The notes below the pieces were generated by a model. It did no database searches and was not told the origin of the DNA. It saw nothing but the letters and a program-made list of their open reading frames with translations. From the NCBI GenBank assembly GCA_008921705.1, contig VFFE01007129.1, forward strand, positions 191,504 through 255,503: a DNA stretch of 64,000 nucleotides, written 5' to 3'. This stretch comes from Burhinus oedicnemus (Eukaryota > Chordata > Aves > Charadriiformes > Burhinidae). Below, piece after piece: positions 1 to 12,129 of this stretch (the stretch's first letter is position 1; each line of letters opens with the position of its first letter). Both the position numbers and the translations under genes were made by a program.

Positions 1-469
1 AAATTCATTTTTGGATCTTGCCCCAGATGGCATAAATCAAGACTGTCCAGTCATCTTCTGTTAGTGTGGTGAATATTACACATCCCTGTTTTTCTTAGAG
101 CTGACTCCTGTATGACAGATTCACAGTTAATGGTTACTGTCATTGCAGAGAGTCCTCAGAGCCCCCTGTAGAGGTCTTTATGGCTCTCTCTTGTCACTTC
201 AGGGACAGCTGTGAGATCGGACCGGGTTGCTCAGGGCTTTACCCAGTCAGATATTGGAAAACTGTTGAAGACAGAGACTGCACAACCTCCCTGGCAGCCT
301 GTCCCACTGCCTGCTTGTTGTACTGGTGAAAAATTTCTCCTTGTATCTAGCAAGAACCTCTCTTATTTCAGCTTATTCCTGTTATCTGTCATCCCCCTGC
401 CTTGCACGGCTGCGAAGGGCCCAACTACCTCCTCTTAGTCCCCTCTCCGTAGCCACCTGGGTGGCTGTG
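1..469. other. AT-rich non-coding stretch
   Basis: No coding frame here resembles a known protein. The short open frames are of the size expected by chance. I see no repeat that I can name until the CR1 fragment that begins near 470. Confidence 0.5.
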
Positions 470-690
470 AGGTGCCTTTGAAACCCTCTCTGCACCAGGC
501 TGGACAAGTCCTGCTGCCCCAGCCTCTGCTCATGGGCCAGTGCTCCAGCCCTCATCATCCTGATGGCCTCTGCTGAACTTGCTCCAGTTTGCTGATGCCT
601 TTGCTGAACTGGGGGCACAGAAGTGTATGCAGTGCTCTAGATGATTTGTCAAGTGCCAGGTAGGGGTCCACCACCTCCCTTGAGCCAAGC
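470..690 (-). mobile_element. Old CR1 LINE fragment (reverse transcriptase C-terminal part)
   Basis: Read on the minus strand, this segment resembles the stretch of CR1 ORF2 just downstream of the reverse transcriptase core. Recognisable pieces are the block around 'gctccagccctcatcatcctgatggcc' read from the plus strand and the following 'ctgctccagtttg...ctgaactgggggcacagaa...cagtgctcta' pattern, which in CR1 encodes the region before the C-terminal conserved block. It lacks the CR1 3' tail and its frame is broken, so it is an internal, heavily diverged relic. The boundaries are approximate. The family call rests on pattern memory, not alignment. Confidence 0.65.
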
Positions 691-3600
691 TGAAATCCTA
701 TGAAGACCCAGTAATAAGGTTTCTGTTATTATTATTAAAAGAGATGAATAATTTACATATTCTGTTTCATCGCTTTCTTTCCTTTTTTCTTAACTGTTTC
801 CAACCCGTACTCAGCCCTTTGTTTTAGTGAGTCTCCTGTTATCATTGCCCATAACAATGTTATCATTACTAACAGTAAACTAAAATAACTTGAGCAACGA
901 GGAGAACATAGTAGAGATTTTGTGGAGCTGTATTTGGGTGCTAATGAGTGGGTGAAGTGATATTTAACTACTTGTTTTGTTGGTGTAGGTTTTAAAGTTT
1001 CAGCCTTTTATAATTATTGCGTTAAAATTGCCACAAAAAGATCGATGAAAAATAGTGAATAATACTGCATTAATATATGTTTGTATGCTCTTTGAAGTCA
1101 TCTTAATCAGGGTGAGCACTTAAATAGATGACTGTGTATCCACAAGGATCTTCCAATTAAAAGTTTTGATTATAACAGGAAATAATAACTAGTGGGATAA
1201 ATATACACCAAATCATTCTGAATGCCAGCTTATGATTAACCTATGGCATTCTATTAGAGATTACCGACTATGAAACTGAAGTAGTCCTTTCCATACAAAA
1301 ATTTGACTGCTGTATAATTTTGAAATGGTTCCATGCATGTCTTTTTCCAAAATATTCAGGCAGAGGTATAGCTAGTCCAACAGAATATCTTTTGAAACAA
1401 CAAATGACTGCTGCAACTTAGAAAAAGTACTTTCTAACATAGAAAATCCTTCTCTCTTGAAAATACATCCCGAGGTGATGTGTAGAATGTTTCCATCTGT
1501 GGTATTTAATCAGCTTGTCACCCATTAGCTGATGTATCCCAAAGTGGTTTTGATTAACAGCAGATAAGTGTTCCACTTTATTCCCAGAGCATTACTGTAT
1601 AGGGTATATATTTCTCTGATATTATTGAAAACGCCACTGACTTCGTAATGACAATATATACAAAATTAAGACAGCTTCTGTATGCCGAAGATTGCCTGTT
1701 TCAGTGTGGTATAATTCCTGTACATGATCAATGTAGTCATCTTCCCATGTCAATGTTATTGACATTCTGCTAAATAATATTCTCATCCTGCAATTTTCCT
1801 TTGAGAAGTCAAATCTTCCATATCATCTTTTCTCTGTTAATGGTACAGTTTCTATAAAGAAACCATAGGATAATAAGCTGCCTAGTGTAATTCTGGCTAT
1901 GTTGTAATGGCGAGCCTTACAAAGAAAGGTTTGATTGCTGTTATTGGCGTATGCGTTTTTAAACTTCAAAAGCTATTCAGTGTACATAAATGATACGAGC
2001 ATGTGGCAATGCTTGCCATTCTGAATTTTAAAAAGAAGCAAACTAGTTTTGGTGCCACTGTCACACTATTAGTGTTGCACTATTCGTTGTGTATATTCCT
2101 TACCTTACACACTTTTATATGCACTGTTAAAAGCATAGTGCACAATTACATTACTTCTATAGAGTACATTTTTGTCAGGTCTGCTAGGGAACAGCAGATG
2201 ACCTTGAATGTAGCAGAAGGATGTCATTTGTGGAGTTACAGGTCAAAATAAAGCTTCTTGTCAAAGTGAATCGAAATTATAACCAGTGTTTAATCTTCTC
2301 ATTAGGTTTTCATGCCCTGCAGTTTTATACCTTTCAGTGGAAATAAGTATGTTTGCCAAGTTAAAGTGCAGGCAGATTCAGGTGTTTTACGGATATGAAT
2401 CTGCATTCAGAAATGGCCACAGCACAGCAGTATAAAGTAACGAACACAGATGGAACAACTAGCAGCAAGCGTCATTTCACACAACATATCTTGATGATGA
2501 AGCATAAACTCTTAAAGTCTCCAGATCTAATTGCTCATGCATGCATGTCCTGCAGATGCAAGAATTCATGTGCATATTAAGAGAGCTCTAAGGTACTTGC
2601 AGAGTCTATCAGAACAAATCAAGCTTCCAGTCGTAAGTTTTGATTACTTACCCATCAGTTACTGAAAATTCCAAAGTGAGTTCAGATCTTTGTAAGCAGA
2701 AATTACACACGTGTATTTGTTAGCAATCTCATTAATTTTAGTGCTGCCACAGCAAGGACTTCATGGTTAAACTCTAAATTAATACATCATATGTTTGGTC
2801 CTTACTTCTCTTTCAATTAACTAGTACTGATAACAGGAAAGAAAAAAAAAATAACATATTCATAGTAAATATTAAGCAAATGAGAAATCAGACCTTGATG
2901 AACTTAGTTGAAATTTAGAAAGTTTCTAAACTTCATAGAAATAAAACTCTGGAACCACTTTCAGTAAGGAGCTGGGAAGAGACCCAGTGAAAAGTTCTGG
3001 CTAGCATTAACCTGGAGGGGAGTTTACAGAAAAGGTTTCAGATACTGTCTTCAGTTACAATAAATTGGGGTTCACTCACCCCCAAGTGTTACTTATATAA
3101 GTATAGATATATGTAAAAATGTAAAGAATTGCATATATGTAGACATGTAAAAATATATATAAAGGTACGTATTGCAAGAGTCCAACAGTAACTGACTGGT
3201 TGCTGCCTTTGAAAGTAAACATGCCAACTATCTGATTGGAAAAAATATGAGAGCAACCTAACAGTAAATCACAAAGCCTAAGCCTACATCATTGCATTCC
3301 CAGGGTTACACAGGCTAAACCTGTGTATCCTCATCATGAAATCAGGAGTAGACATTCTGTAGAGGCAGGTAGGAAGTTTTGCTAGAGAAACAGCTTTTCC
3401 TTCCTGATGACAATGCTCCTATTGTAGCTGTTCAAAGTGCATTCCTGCTGTCCTCTGAAACAAATCTTTCCTAGCTCTTAGAGATAAAAATTATTTTCTC
3501 TTCCATTCTTGATATTTAACCAACCTTCCCAGAAAAGTGATGTTGCATTTTTTAATGTTTCTTTTTAGGATATGCACAATCTCTACCCTTCTTGCCTAGC

Positions 3601-5534
3601 ATTCACTTATTTTCTCATTGGTTATTTTTGTCTGACTTAATGTTATAAACTGTCTGTAGAGTTTGGAATACATGACTGATTCACTTCTCCTGATACCATT
3701 TTTTGTATTTATTTCTAATCTAAATACATCTTCATATTTTACTGTAATTGTATATGAGGTGGGCTTTTTCCTCCTTCCACAGAATATACCAAACCTAACT
3801 CTTTCCATGACATATTACAAATAACCAGGCCTTCTTTCTGAGATGCATTCTTTTGTTCTTGTTTATAATGCATTTTACTTGCAACCGTGTTACCTAATTG
3901 CCTTATTTTGCTGGCATTTCCCACAATACTTTCTAGTATTGAACAGAGGTAACATTGTCAACATGTTTTCCCAAACTCATTTACTTTCATCATAAAGGAT
4001 ATTGAAGACAATCAGATGGAATACTGATCAGGAGTTAACATATTAACATTTCTCTACAGAAACTGGCCTTTTATTTTATTCATTCCTTTATGTCTTTTAA
4101 GTAGTTTTTAGTTTCTGAGCGGACATCATCTCATTCCACAGTGGCTTTTAATCAATGCAAAGGAGTTTCAGAAAAGATATCTGCAAAAACTCTTCAGTCA
4201 TAGCAAACAGATGACTCTTTTGTTAATTCCTCCCTCCATGCGAGAAGTTAATCACAACTTTTAATCTGTGATCTTCTCTTGCTCTGATATAATTCAAAAT
4301 AAGAAATATTCAAATACATGCACTCTGGCTACCCTCAGCGCATTCTATCAGATTTAAGATTTCATGCAAAGCCATGTTTGAACATATGCATTCCTTGACC
4401 TTGAGTAGCCTTGAAACTGTTTATAAACTTATATTAGGAAAGCCTGTGAATGAACTAGCCTCAAATTACTCCAGGCTTGGGAGTACAGGGATGTACTTCT
4501 GTACCCACCTTGCATCTGCACCTCTGAAACCATTTTTGTCCAGGCCCGAGGACTGTTTGATTTGTTTATCATTTTTTAACTCATCCTTTCCAGTGAGGCT
4601 TCTGGTTGTTTTTCTGTCTTCCCAGTTGCAATACCATCCTTAAATAGATCTACTCAGAAGTTATTTCTACATTGCCAATTTCAGAATAAAGAAACAGCAT
4701 GAATTAAGAAAGCTAGTGAAATGTCGACTCTTTCTCAGAGTATGCACTTTTGAGAAGAGCATTTGGCATAAAATCTTACTTCTGAAATTGTAGAATAGTC
4801 TATAAAATTGAATGTAGAGAAAATCACAGTGAATTGCTTAGTAGAAAGAAAGTCTGAAGTGACTGGTATTCATTACGAGAAAATCATAGTGTACATAATG
4901 GTGAACTATGTTCTGAGTGAGATTAACAGTCTAGAGCACTGTTTGAAATCAGAAGCAATGACATGATGCAACGGAAGCTTTATACTGTGGGAAGATGTTT
5001 TAGTCTTTAAAATATTCTTGCCAAAAGGCTGAGAGGTGAAAAACACAAGTAGTCTTTATAAAAGCAATCTTTATGTGCCAGTAGGTGGAAGTAGATATTT
5101 AGCAAGCCTTTTCCCTTCTTCCCTGCAATGCAGCTGATAATGTCAAAGGAGTAATAATGAGGAATTTTACAGTAGGCCTTCTCCAAAGTCTTCCAGTATC
5201 TGAGAGGTTTTGCCATGAACTTTGAACGTGCTGTTTGTGTATGTATTTCATATACATAAAAACTAACCTTGTCGTAGGCTTTCAAACTAGAAATCAGAAT
5301 ACAGAACACCCATCTCCTCATAGGTTAGAGATTCACATTTTGTTTTATCCAGTGAGTTTTGAGTCCTATTTTGTAAAATGGAAAATTTTCTAAAAGAAAG
5401 GTATACCATGTTTACGTCCAGCTGACAGTATTATTCTGAGAGGCAGAAAATGTAAGTTTAACTCTCCTTTGGGAAAGAGAGCAAGTAGATTTATGTATGC
5501 AGCTAACTGGATAAGCACTCTAGCCATTTGACTA
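691..5534. other. AT-rich non-coding DNA
   Basis: Nearly 5 kb with only short chance open frames (longest 104 codons, on the minus strand near 5007-5321, with no recognisable motif). There are no splice-bounded frames, RNA genes or named repeats that I can support. Composition is typical of avian intergenic or intronic DNA. Confidence 0.5.
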
Positions 5535-5712
5535 TGGGAACAGGCTTCCTAGAGGGCTGGTCAGTGCCCTAAGCCTGTCAGTGTTTAAGAGGCATTTGGA
5601 CATTGCCCTTAATAATATACTTTAACTTTTGGTCAGGCGATTTGACTAGATGATCGTTGTAGGTCTCTTCCAACTGGAACTGTTCTATCCTGTCCTGTCG
5701 TGTTCTATTCAG
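5535..5712 (+). mobile_element. CR1 LINE 3' end fragment
   Basis: The plus strand reads like the last about 180 bases of a CR1 element. It has a degenerate 'ggaacaggcttcctagagggctggt' block (normally the 'HWNRLPREV' coding region), then the 'gtttaagaggcatttgga' block, then the 3' untranslated 'ctagatgatcgttgtaggtctcttccaactggaac' block. It ends in a run of 'ctattctgtcctgtcgtgttctattc'-like tail units. The 5' end is truncated as is usual for CR1. It belongs to a different and older subfamily than the copies at 24.4, 33 and 43-46 kb, judged from its divergent 3' tail. Confidence 0.85.
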
Positions 5713-8700
5713 ATGGTAGATATTTCCCAAGCATCCTGTTATATTTAATTTCTCATTTTCAAAAGTTAAAAGACATTTGGCACAGAATTAATTTCACTTA
5801 AATTTATAAGTAATAGCACATATCAGAGCTGGCCACCTAAGGCTCCTTTAGGAATCAGTAGAAAAAAACACATGAATTGCATGAAGTAGACAAACATCTT
5901 GAAGCAGACATACAAACCATGTCTGATGAAATATTCTCTGTAAATACCTATTAACTGTGGAAAGAACTTCAGATTTCTAGGTCAGATGTAGACATTTACC
6001 TTGTAGTAAGGTATAGTTAGGAAAGACAAACCCCATCCCTAGGTCTGCTGTTCTACAGAAATTTAGGCCTGATCTAGTCACTCAATTGCTTTTCTCTTCC
6101 AGGCTTGCCAGAAGCAGAATTTCAGACAATGTGGTCTGCCTTGAAATCTAAAAGATTAGTTTAGATTAGGTTAGATTGGTTTGATTATTTTCCTGGAGCA
6201 TAAATTTTCAATGAAGTAAAAGAGCATCTTTTCACATCTGGCAGGAAATATTTCATCAGATGCTACTGTTCAGATGTCACCTCATTTGGGCTTTTTATGT
6301 ACAGAGGACCTAAGTATGGAGAGCTGAAAGTAGGATGTCAATCAGAAAAGGTGAAAATTAACTGGGAAGAGGAATAAACTAAGAAACTTGACCCAAAATG
6401 CAGTGAAACTCATTAGAGTCCTCCTGCTTGACCTCATTTAGTTCTCACTGTTCCCAGATGAGCTGACAGCTTTACTTCTGTTTCTACCTCTGCTGATTTT
6501 CAGACACTAGATTTTGTAGTTTTCCTTCAAATATTTATCCAGGCAGAAAAGCAGTTCTTTTAGATGCATTTTATTTCCTCCTTTTTGGTAGAATAGTGTT
6601 TGATCTAAAATGAATATTCTATTTGATGTAACAACAGAAAAAATCTGTGACCTCATAATTAAAGAAGTTCAGCATAAATAAGGCATTATACAAGACTTCC
6701 TAGAGAGTGAACAGGAAATGTGCTTTTTTTCCTATTAGCCCAGCCTTAAACAGGTTTTGTTCTGCAGAATCTCAAGAGCTCGCGAGTAATTCAGTAACTT
6801 AATCCTTAAGGCCTTTAAAAAATATTTAAATTGGCCCACTTATTTTTTCAGCATCAGCAAAAGATTGCTGCTTTTTTGCTTGTACAATTAAAACTTACCA
6901 GTCAAACTGTGCATCACTCTAGTTCCAACATAATTTCATAGTAAATCAAAGTCATCAGGAAAAGCAATTTCAACTCTGACTGTGCTCTCGTGCTGCCATG
7001 CTTCATTAGTTACAGTATTGACAGAAAATGCGTATGCAGCACAGATATAGGGAGAAACGGAACTTAGATTTATGTTGTAAAGCTCAGAATCACTTGAAAC
7101 TTCACATTTAGAATAATTAATTTCAGAAATGGAGCAAACCACACCCTTGCAAGTTCTCATAGCTCAGCAGTTCACTCGCAGTCACATTCTGTACTATGAG
7201 AAGCTGGCTCCATCCATTTTGGTATTACATATTTCAAATTGTTGGTAAGGGAAAGAAGATCAAAGTATGTAAACATTTCATTAAAGATACAAAAAATTCC
7301 TAAAAGGACTTTGCAATAACTTAATACATCTTCATAACTTTCCCACTGTTGCTACTTTACGTTTCCTAAAACTCTGTAGCTGATTTTCTGGTGTACTCCA
7401 GACAGTAAGTAGCTGAAATCTCTGATAATTCAGAGTACTCTGTGTAGTAATTATTTTTTTCTTTTTATCCCACCTTTGCCATTTCAGGAACATATTTCAT
7501 TTCTGTGTTTTATGTACACACAAACCATTTGTGTTTTTATATTCCCCTCCATTCTTCAGAAACTTAAATCAGATTCCAAAAGCTTTCAGTGTTGCTCAGC
7601 CAAGATATGCCCACACCAGCATGGCAATTAAGACCCTCACACTGCATTTGAAAAGGCAGGTAAGGTCTCTCACTTGTGGACCTCAATAGGCATTACTGTC
7701 AATTTTATTTAAGAGTAAATTAATTCTACAAAAGCTTCTTGCTTTTATTGGAAAATGCTGACTGGGGAAAGATTTTATTGAAAAATGCCAGACTAGCTCA
7801 AATTTGAATTTTCTTTAAAGTTTGTCGTCTTGAATACTATCGGAATCTAGTAAACCTTTCATATACCATGTGAAATCCTGACTCAGTTTATGTTGCATAT
7901 ACAGGGTTACACACGCTCTTACAGAAGGTTCTTTATGACACCTTCAGGAGACACAGTGAATTATTATAATTAACCTCAGCTAAATGCTAGACATTTTTAA
8001 AACTATGTTGCTCCTCGTCCTAGGTTCAGGCAGCTTCTGGAAGATCTTTTGCCACATATCTCAGTCTTTGACATTTAACTCTGATTTAATAGATAAAACT
8101 ATAAAAATAGACTGGAGGGGGTGTCGTCTAGTCTCCTGTTCCCCTTTGAGGTCCTGGAGATTCACCTGCTACTGAAAAAACTTTCAGCTTTCTTTTCCCT
8201 GGTGCTGGATACCCATGCGGGGTTCTGGAGAGGTGTTACAGTGCTGCAGGGCAGCCAGGAGCATGGGCTACACCCCAGCTAACTCCTCTGCTCCACACAT
8301 GTTGGAGAAATTATTTTGCTTTTCCTGGTCAGCTGCATTATCAGTAGAAGAGCTGTAGAAAAGCTCTAACTCACTTTAATCTTTCTGTTTCTTGTAGGGG
8401 AATCACATTACTGAAATAAATTGTACCCTTTGGATTAAAAGTATGGAAACATTTTAGCAATTTTTTCCTGACAGGAGACCCACAAGTATTTGCCAATTCT
8501 GTTCACAAAAAGGAACAAAGAGGAAGTATTACTATTCTGTATTTTTTTTAGTATAACAGATATTATTATTCTTAGAAACTCACACTGTAAAGGAGTTGAA
8601 TGTTTTGCATATGATGCCAGAGGTTCCCATGTATACTTCAGTCTTACAGCAAACACTCTCTGCATTTAGAAGAACAACAGTGTGGACAATTTCTTAACTC

Positions 8701-9687
8701 TTTAAGATGGGTTAAGACAAAGAAAAAATCTCAAACAACTGATGTTATTTTCCAGCCTTCCTTCAACAACCCTTCCCAAAGGGTTCATCAATAAAACTAG
8801 ATACAGCCTTACTCTGCTATTAGAAAAACACCATAAAATACATAAGATTTTTATAAATCTAGTGCTAAATGATGGCAGAGAAACTGGCATTTTGCCACCA
8901 GCCCCAGCTCTGTAGATAAACCGTTAAAAGAAATTATCCTCCTTTCCAAGATAAGGAGAAGGCGCTACCCCAGTGCCATGAGCTCTGTGTTTTACCTATT
9001 CTTAAGATTAGGAGAATTTAGCAATGGAAGAGTAGAGCCAAGATTTTTCTCATTCCAGTTAAATTATTTTCAAAACAAAGTTTCAATCACCATTTCTATG
9101 TACTATTTCTATGTAACAAATCTCTGTCCAGAAGAATACTAATTTGGCCAGAGCACTGATTATGTTGAACTCCAGAGGAGAAAGCATGAGAAATATGAAT
9201 AAAGCAGGAAGAAGAAAGGTGTGAGATGGGCATACCAAGATTGTAAAACTACATTTGTATTTTGAAACCTTAACAACAGGCACCTTTCTAATTCTGTACC
9301 ATTTGTTTGTAAAGGGAATGAAGCTTTATGTTAACCAATACTAAACACCTCCTAAATGCTCAGATGATCAGTCTGAGAACAGACTAGGATTGGTGATCTC
9401 CTGCATTTCTTAATGCTGTTGTGTGTTACTTGTTAGTCTATATCTTGTGTATTTATGGTTTGTCAGTTCCTTGAAAAGCTCTGGATAGTCTAAGAAGTAG
9501 AATATCCTTGAGGTCAATTTGAAAACCTTTTTCCCCATCACCTTTTTCAGCAAATAAATGAGAGGCACAAGAGCATCCACAAAGAAACATTGACAGAGAT
9601 GGGAATTCCATGTGGTGAAATTTCCTTATGAAGGAATTTCCACTAAACTGAAAATTTGTCTCCAGAAAAATTAAATTGAGTCTAGAT
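5713..9687. other. AT-rich non-coding DNA
   Basis: No gene is recognised. A short GATTA-rich run (about 6157-6190) and a GC-richer patch near 8100-8290 stand out slightly, but neither gives a coding frame or a repeat I can name. The short open frames in this stretch (all under 80 codons) carry no family motif. Confidence 0.5.
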
Positions 9688-10430
9688 TGTCACGATCAGG
9701 TCGAGGACATTAATTTAAAGTTTCAATCACCTAGTCGGAATTGAGGCACAAACGAGGCCAAATGTTGAAAACTCACTGAAACTATTTAACAACAACTTGA
9801 GTGCTCAAGATAGAGGGAAAGAAAGAAAGAAAAGGGAGAGAAAGAGCACAAGCAGATAGTCACCACCCATGGATCAAGGGACGTCTTGTTGGTCCTCTTT
9901 ACCCAGAGTATCGTTGGTGGCAGAAGCTCCCCCCTTAGTCTGTTTGGCCACCTTTTACGCTTTCGGCCCTCTGGGCGGTAACCATCATTTGCATTCAAAG
10001 CACGGTGGGGCGGTTCTAGGGTGTGCGGTTAAGTTGGTACGTGCGTGGTAAGTGCTAGGGGGTCACACAGGGGTCTTTCGCCCCCTAGCTTGCAGTGTTT
10101 ACTACTTGACCCTTCATCCTGTGCAGGTGCACTCCATAGTCGCCACATAAAATCCCCATCAACAGTCACGGGGAGGTCAGCCTACGCGGCGCCGAAAACC
10201 AGCCCTCCATTCTGCACACCTCCAACTGACAGTTCCCTGTGGTCTCCTGCACAAGTGGCGCACAAGCAGGGTTTGAGGCAGTCTCAGTTCAGAATCCCAC
10301 ACCACCCCATGACTCAAACACTGCTGGTTTACGTTCTCGGATCCAGGGGATCTTCGTCCGTGGTGGTTATGTGTACGTAACAAACAGAGGGGGAAAGAGA
10401 GGAAAGAACACAAACAATCATACATTTAAC
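9688..10430 (-). mobile_element. Probable LTR of the env-bearing endogenous retrovirus
   Basis: This roughly 740-bp block lies directly downstream of the env pseudogene stop codon (10467-10469) in the minus-strand sense, where a 3' LTR is expected. It begins TGTTAAATG (minus strand, at about 10430) and ends ...GATCGTGACA at 9688, giving the usual TG...CA ends. It is richer in CpG than its surroundings and has no long frame of its own. Against the call: I see no clean polypurine tract just before the proposed start, no clear AATAAA signal on the minus strand, and no matching second copy in the window. The inner edge near 10430 is therefore uncertain. A purine-rich tract at 9807-9856 (plus strand) could be an internal feature. 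Confidence 0.45.
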
Positions 10431-10466
10431 AAGGCCAATGCCTATCATTAAAAATATAAACCCACT

Positions 10467-11394
10467 TTACAACAGTAAACCGATTCTCATCAACCATGCT
10501 GCCCACCCCATGAGTCCTAAAGACTGTAGGAGTGAAGCAAACCAGAAGCTAGGAGAAAGTCCTTCAAACCAGTCTTTTGGTTGCAGAGATTGGAAAAGTT
10601 CAGTGGTTTTATCTGCAATCTCTTTCATCTTTCCTCAAGCTTCTTCAATGGATGTGCTGGCATTATGAATAGTTATACAACATTCTCCTTCAGTTAAATT
10701 TAACATACCACATCCACCTTGTTCTTTTAACAATAACATGTCTAACACTAAGCGATTTTGGAATGCCATTTTTTACACCTGTTGTACCTGTAAATTTAAT
10801 TCTCCAAAAGCATATCTAGTCCAATTTGATAATACATGCACTTGCCAGGTAATATTCTCTAAGGCCCATTGATGTTTGGCTATCAAAAGAGAGATCCTCA
10901 TATCTAAGGTGTAATAATCGGGCTCAGTAATTTCACACACCCAATCATTGGTGTGATGAGGTAATTCTAGAGATTGTTTTCTGCGTGAATCTGGTTTGGT
11001 AAAATTAAACACTCGACACGGACACAATGAAGGAAGTATGATTCTGCATTTGAGTCCAGCATGTGCTACCAAATTGAGGCGTGAATAGAATTTTCCATTT
11101 GAGCATCCCCAGGCTAAAACAAAAGGAGTTGAGTAAGAGCTAGTTTTATAAGTCCAATCGTCTGCATAATCTATCGAGTATATGGGAGGAGATGTTGTAG
11201 CACATACATTTTTTAAAGGGTAATGGGTGCCTGGCATGCCACAATATCAAGCCAAAGTCATTGGCACTTTCAATTAAGTTAGATGAATAAATATAAATTC
11301 AAATTGACTGAAATAGACCAAAATTCCTTGAACAAACAAATATGGATTCTATGTTGCATCTGTTAGAACAACTAAAATCTTGTCTCTAACTTCA
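10467..11394 (-). pseudogene. Endogenous retrovirus env pseudogene (surface/transmembrane part)
   Basis: On the minus strand a single reading frame can be followed from about 11394 to a stop at 10467-10469. In-frame stops interrupt it at 11274-11276, 11247-11249, 10773-10775 and 10635-10637. The longest open piece is 154 codons (10773-11237). It is rich in cysteine, tryptophan and potential N-glycosylation sites, as retroviral envelope proteins are. Beyond the stop at 10773 the same frame continues with a QNR-type segment like the immunosuppressive region, a Cys followed by nine residues and a Cys-Cys pair (10710-10712 and 10677-10682), then a tryptophan-rich stretch leading into a hydrophobic segment near the end. 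That order is the transmembrane-subunit layout of class I envelope proteins. No gag or pol is seen nearby, and the upstream part is cut by a later LTR insertion. The copy is clearly non-functional. The retroviral genus is not assigned. Confidence 0.75.
11390..11394. repeat. Target site duplication, left copy (CTTCA)
   Basis: The five bases CTTCA immediately precede the TG of the LTR that starts at 11395. The same five bases follow its terminal CA at 12125-12129. A perfect 5-bp duplication fits the ERVL-type integrases and fixes both LTR edges. Confidence 0.85.
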
Positions 11395-12124
11395 TGTCCT
11401 GGTTTGAGGTAAAACAGGACCAATTTTGTTCAGTAACTTTACTTTTGAGCTAGGCCTCTTCTAACTGCTGAAATTAACAGCATGTTGTGCAGAAAACTGT
11501 TCGCTCTCAGAGGGATAAGACCCATGTTTACGGTTGATGCCAAGGAATGGTGTGCAGAGAGGCTCTTGCTTATACTTATTGCTATAGCAACCAAGCCCAG
11601 CCAACTTTGGTTTTTTCCCCATTGGAGGGTCGGAAGTGGAAAAGCGTAGACGGGTCACACCTGCAGGGAGGAGTGGACAGGAGAGGTGACCCAAAACTGA
11701 CTCACAGGGTATTCCATCCCATCTGCCTCAGGCTCAGTATAAAAGCTGAGGGATCAAAGGGTCAGCCTTCTTTCTTCAGTGGCCAGCATACGAGGTGGAC
11801 TCTGTCTCTGCATCTGCCTTTGATCCTGATCCTGAATCCAGATACAGAATCCAGTTCCTGTCCGTCACTGAGTCCAGTCTGGGACCTCCCCAGTGCCTGC
11901 TGGTGACATGATTGTCATCCTGGGAGCCTGATACGGTTTTGTATGTATTTCATTTTTTAAATTATTATTTTATTATTAATATTTCATTAAAGTAGTTTAG
12001 TTCCTTCTAAACTCTGAAGTCTCTCTTTTTCTCTCTCTCTCCTGCCTCCCTTCGGAAGCGGAGCAGGAGAAAGACAGCATCTGTTCTTCCACCTGATTGG
12101 GCCAATCCAGCCCAAACTGTGACA
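11395..12124 (+). mobile_element. Solo LTR, ERVL-like, plus orientation (730 bp)
   Basis: The element starts TGTCCTGGTTTGAGG and ends CCCAAACTGTGACA, with TG...CA ends and a perfect 5-bp duplication on both sides. Orientation comes from a TATA box at 11738-11744 followed by an ATTAAA polyadenylation-type signal at 11986-11991 and a pyrimidine-rich U5. No retroviral internal sequence adjoins it, so it is a solo LTR left by recombination between the two LTRs of a provirus. A copy of the same length lies at 26373-27102 in the opposite orientation. The 119-codon open frame inside it (11547-11906) has a counterpart of equal length in the other copy, but it runs through the TATA box and looks like a chance frame. 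The ERVL class is inferred from the duplication size and the TGTCSTGGTTT start. Confidence 0.9.
11738..11744 (+). promoter_or_regulatory. LTR TATA box
   Basis: TATAAAA lies about 343 bases into the LTR and roughly 245 bases upstream of the polyadenylation-type signal, the normal U3/R spacing. The identical box is present at 26753-26759 on the minus strand in the sister LTR. It marks the U3 promoter. Whether it is still active is unknown. Confidence 0.7.
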
Positions 12125-12129
12125 CTTCA
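12125..12129. repeat. Target site duplication, right copy (CTTCA)
   Basis: Matches 11390-11394 exactly. Beyond it the minus-strand sequence may continue the interrupted env region, which would make the LTR a later insertion into the older retrovirus. Confidence 0.8.

Noticed and set aside
5007..5321. 104-codon frame on the minus strand.
   Set aside because: No motif, no splice context, AT-rich composition and a length within chance expectation over 64 kb.
11547..11906. 119-codon frame in the LTR, conserved in length in the sister LTR at 26591-26950.
   Set aside because: It crosses the TATA box and the U3/R boundary. Its apparent conservation is explained by the shared descent of the two LTR copies.
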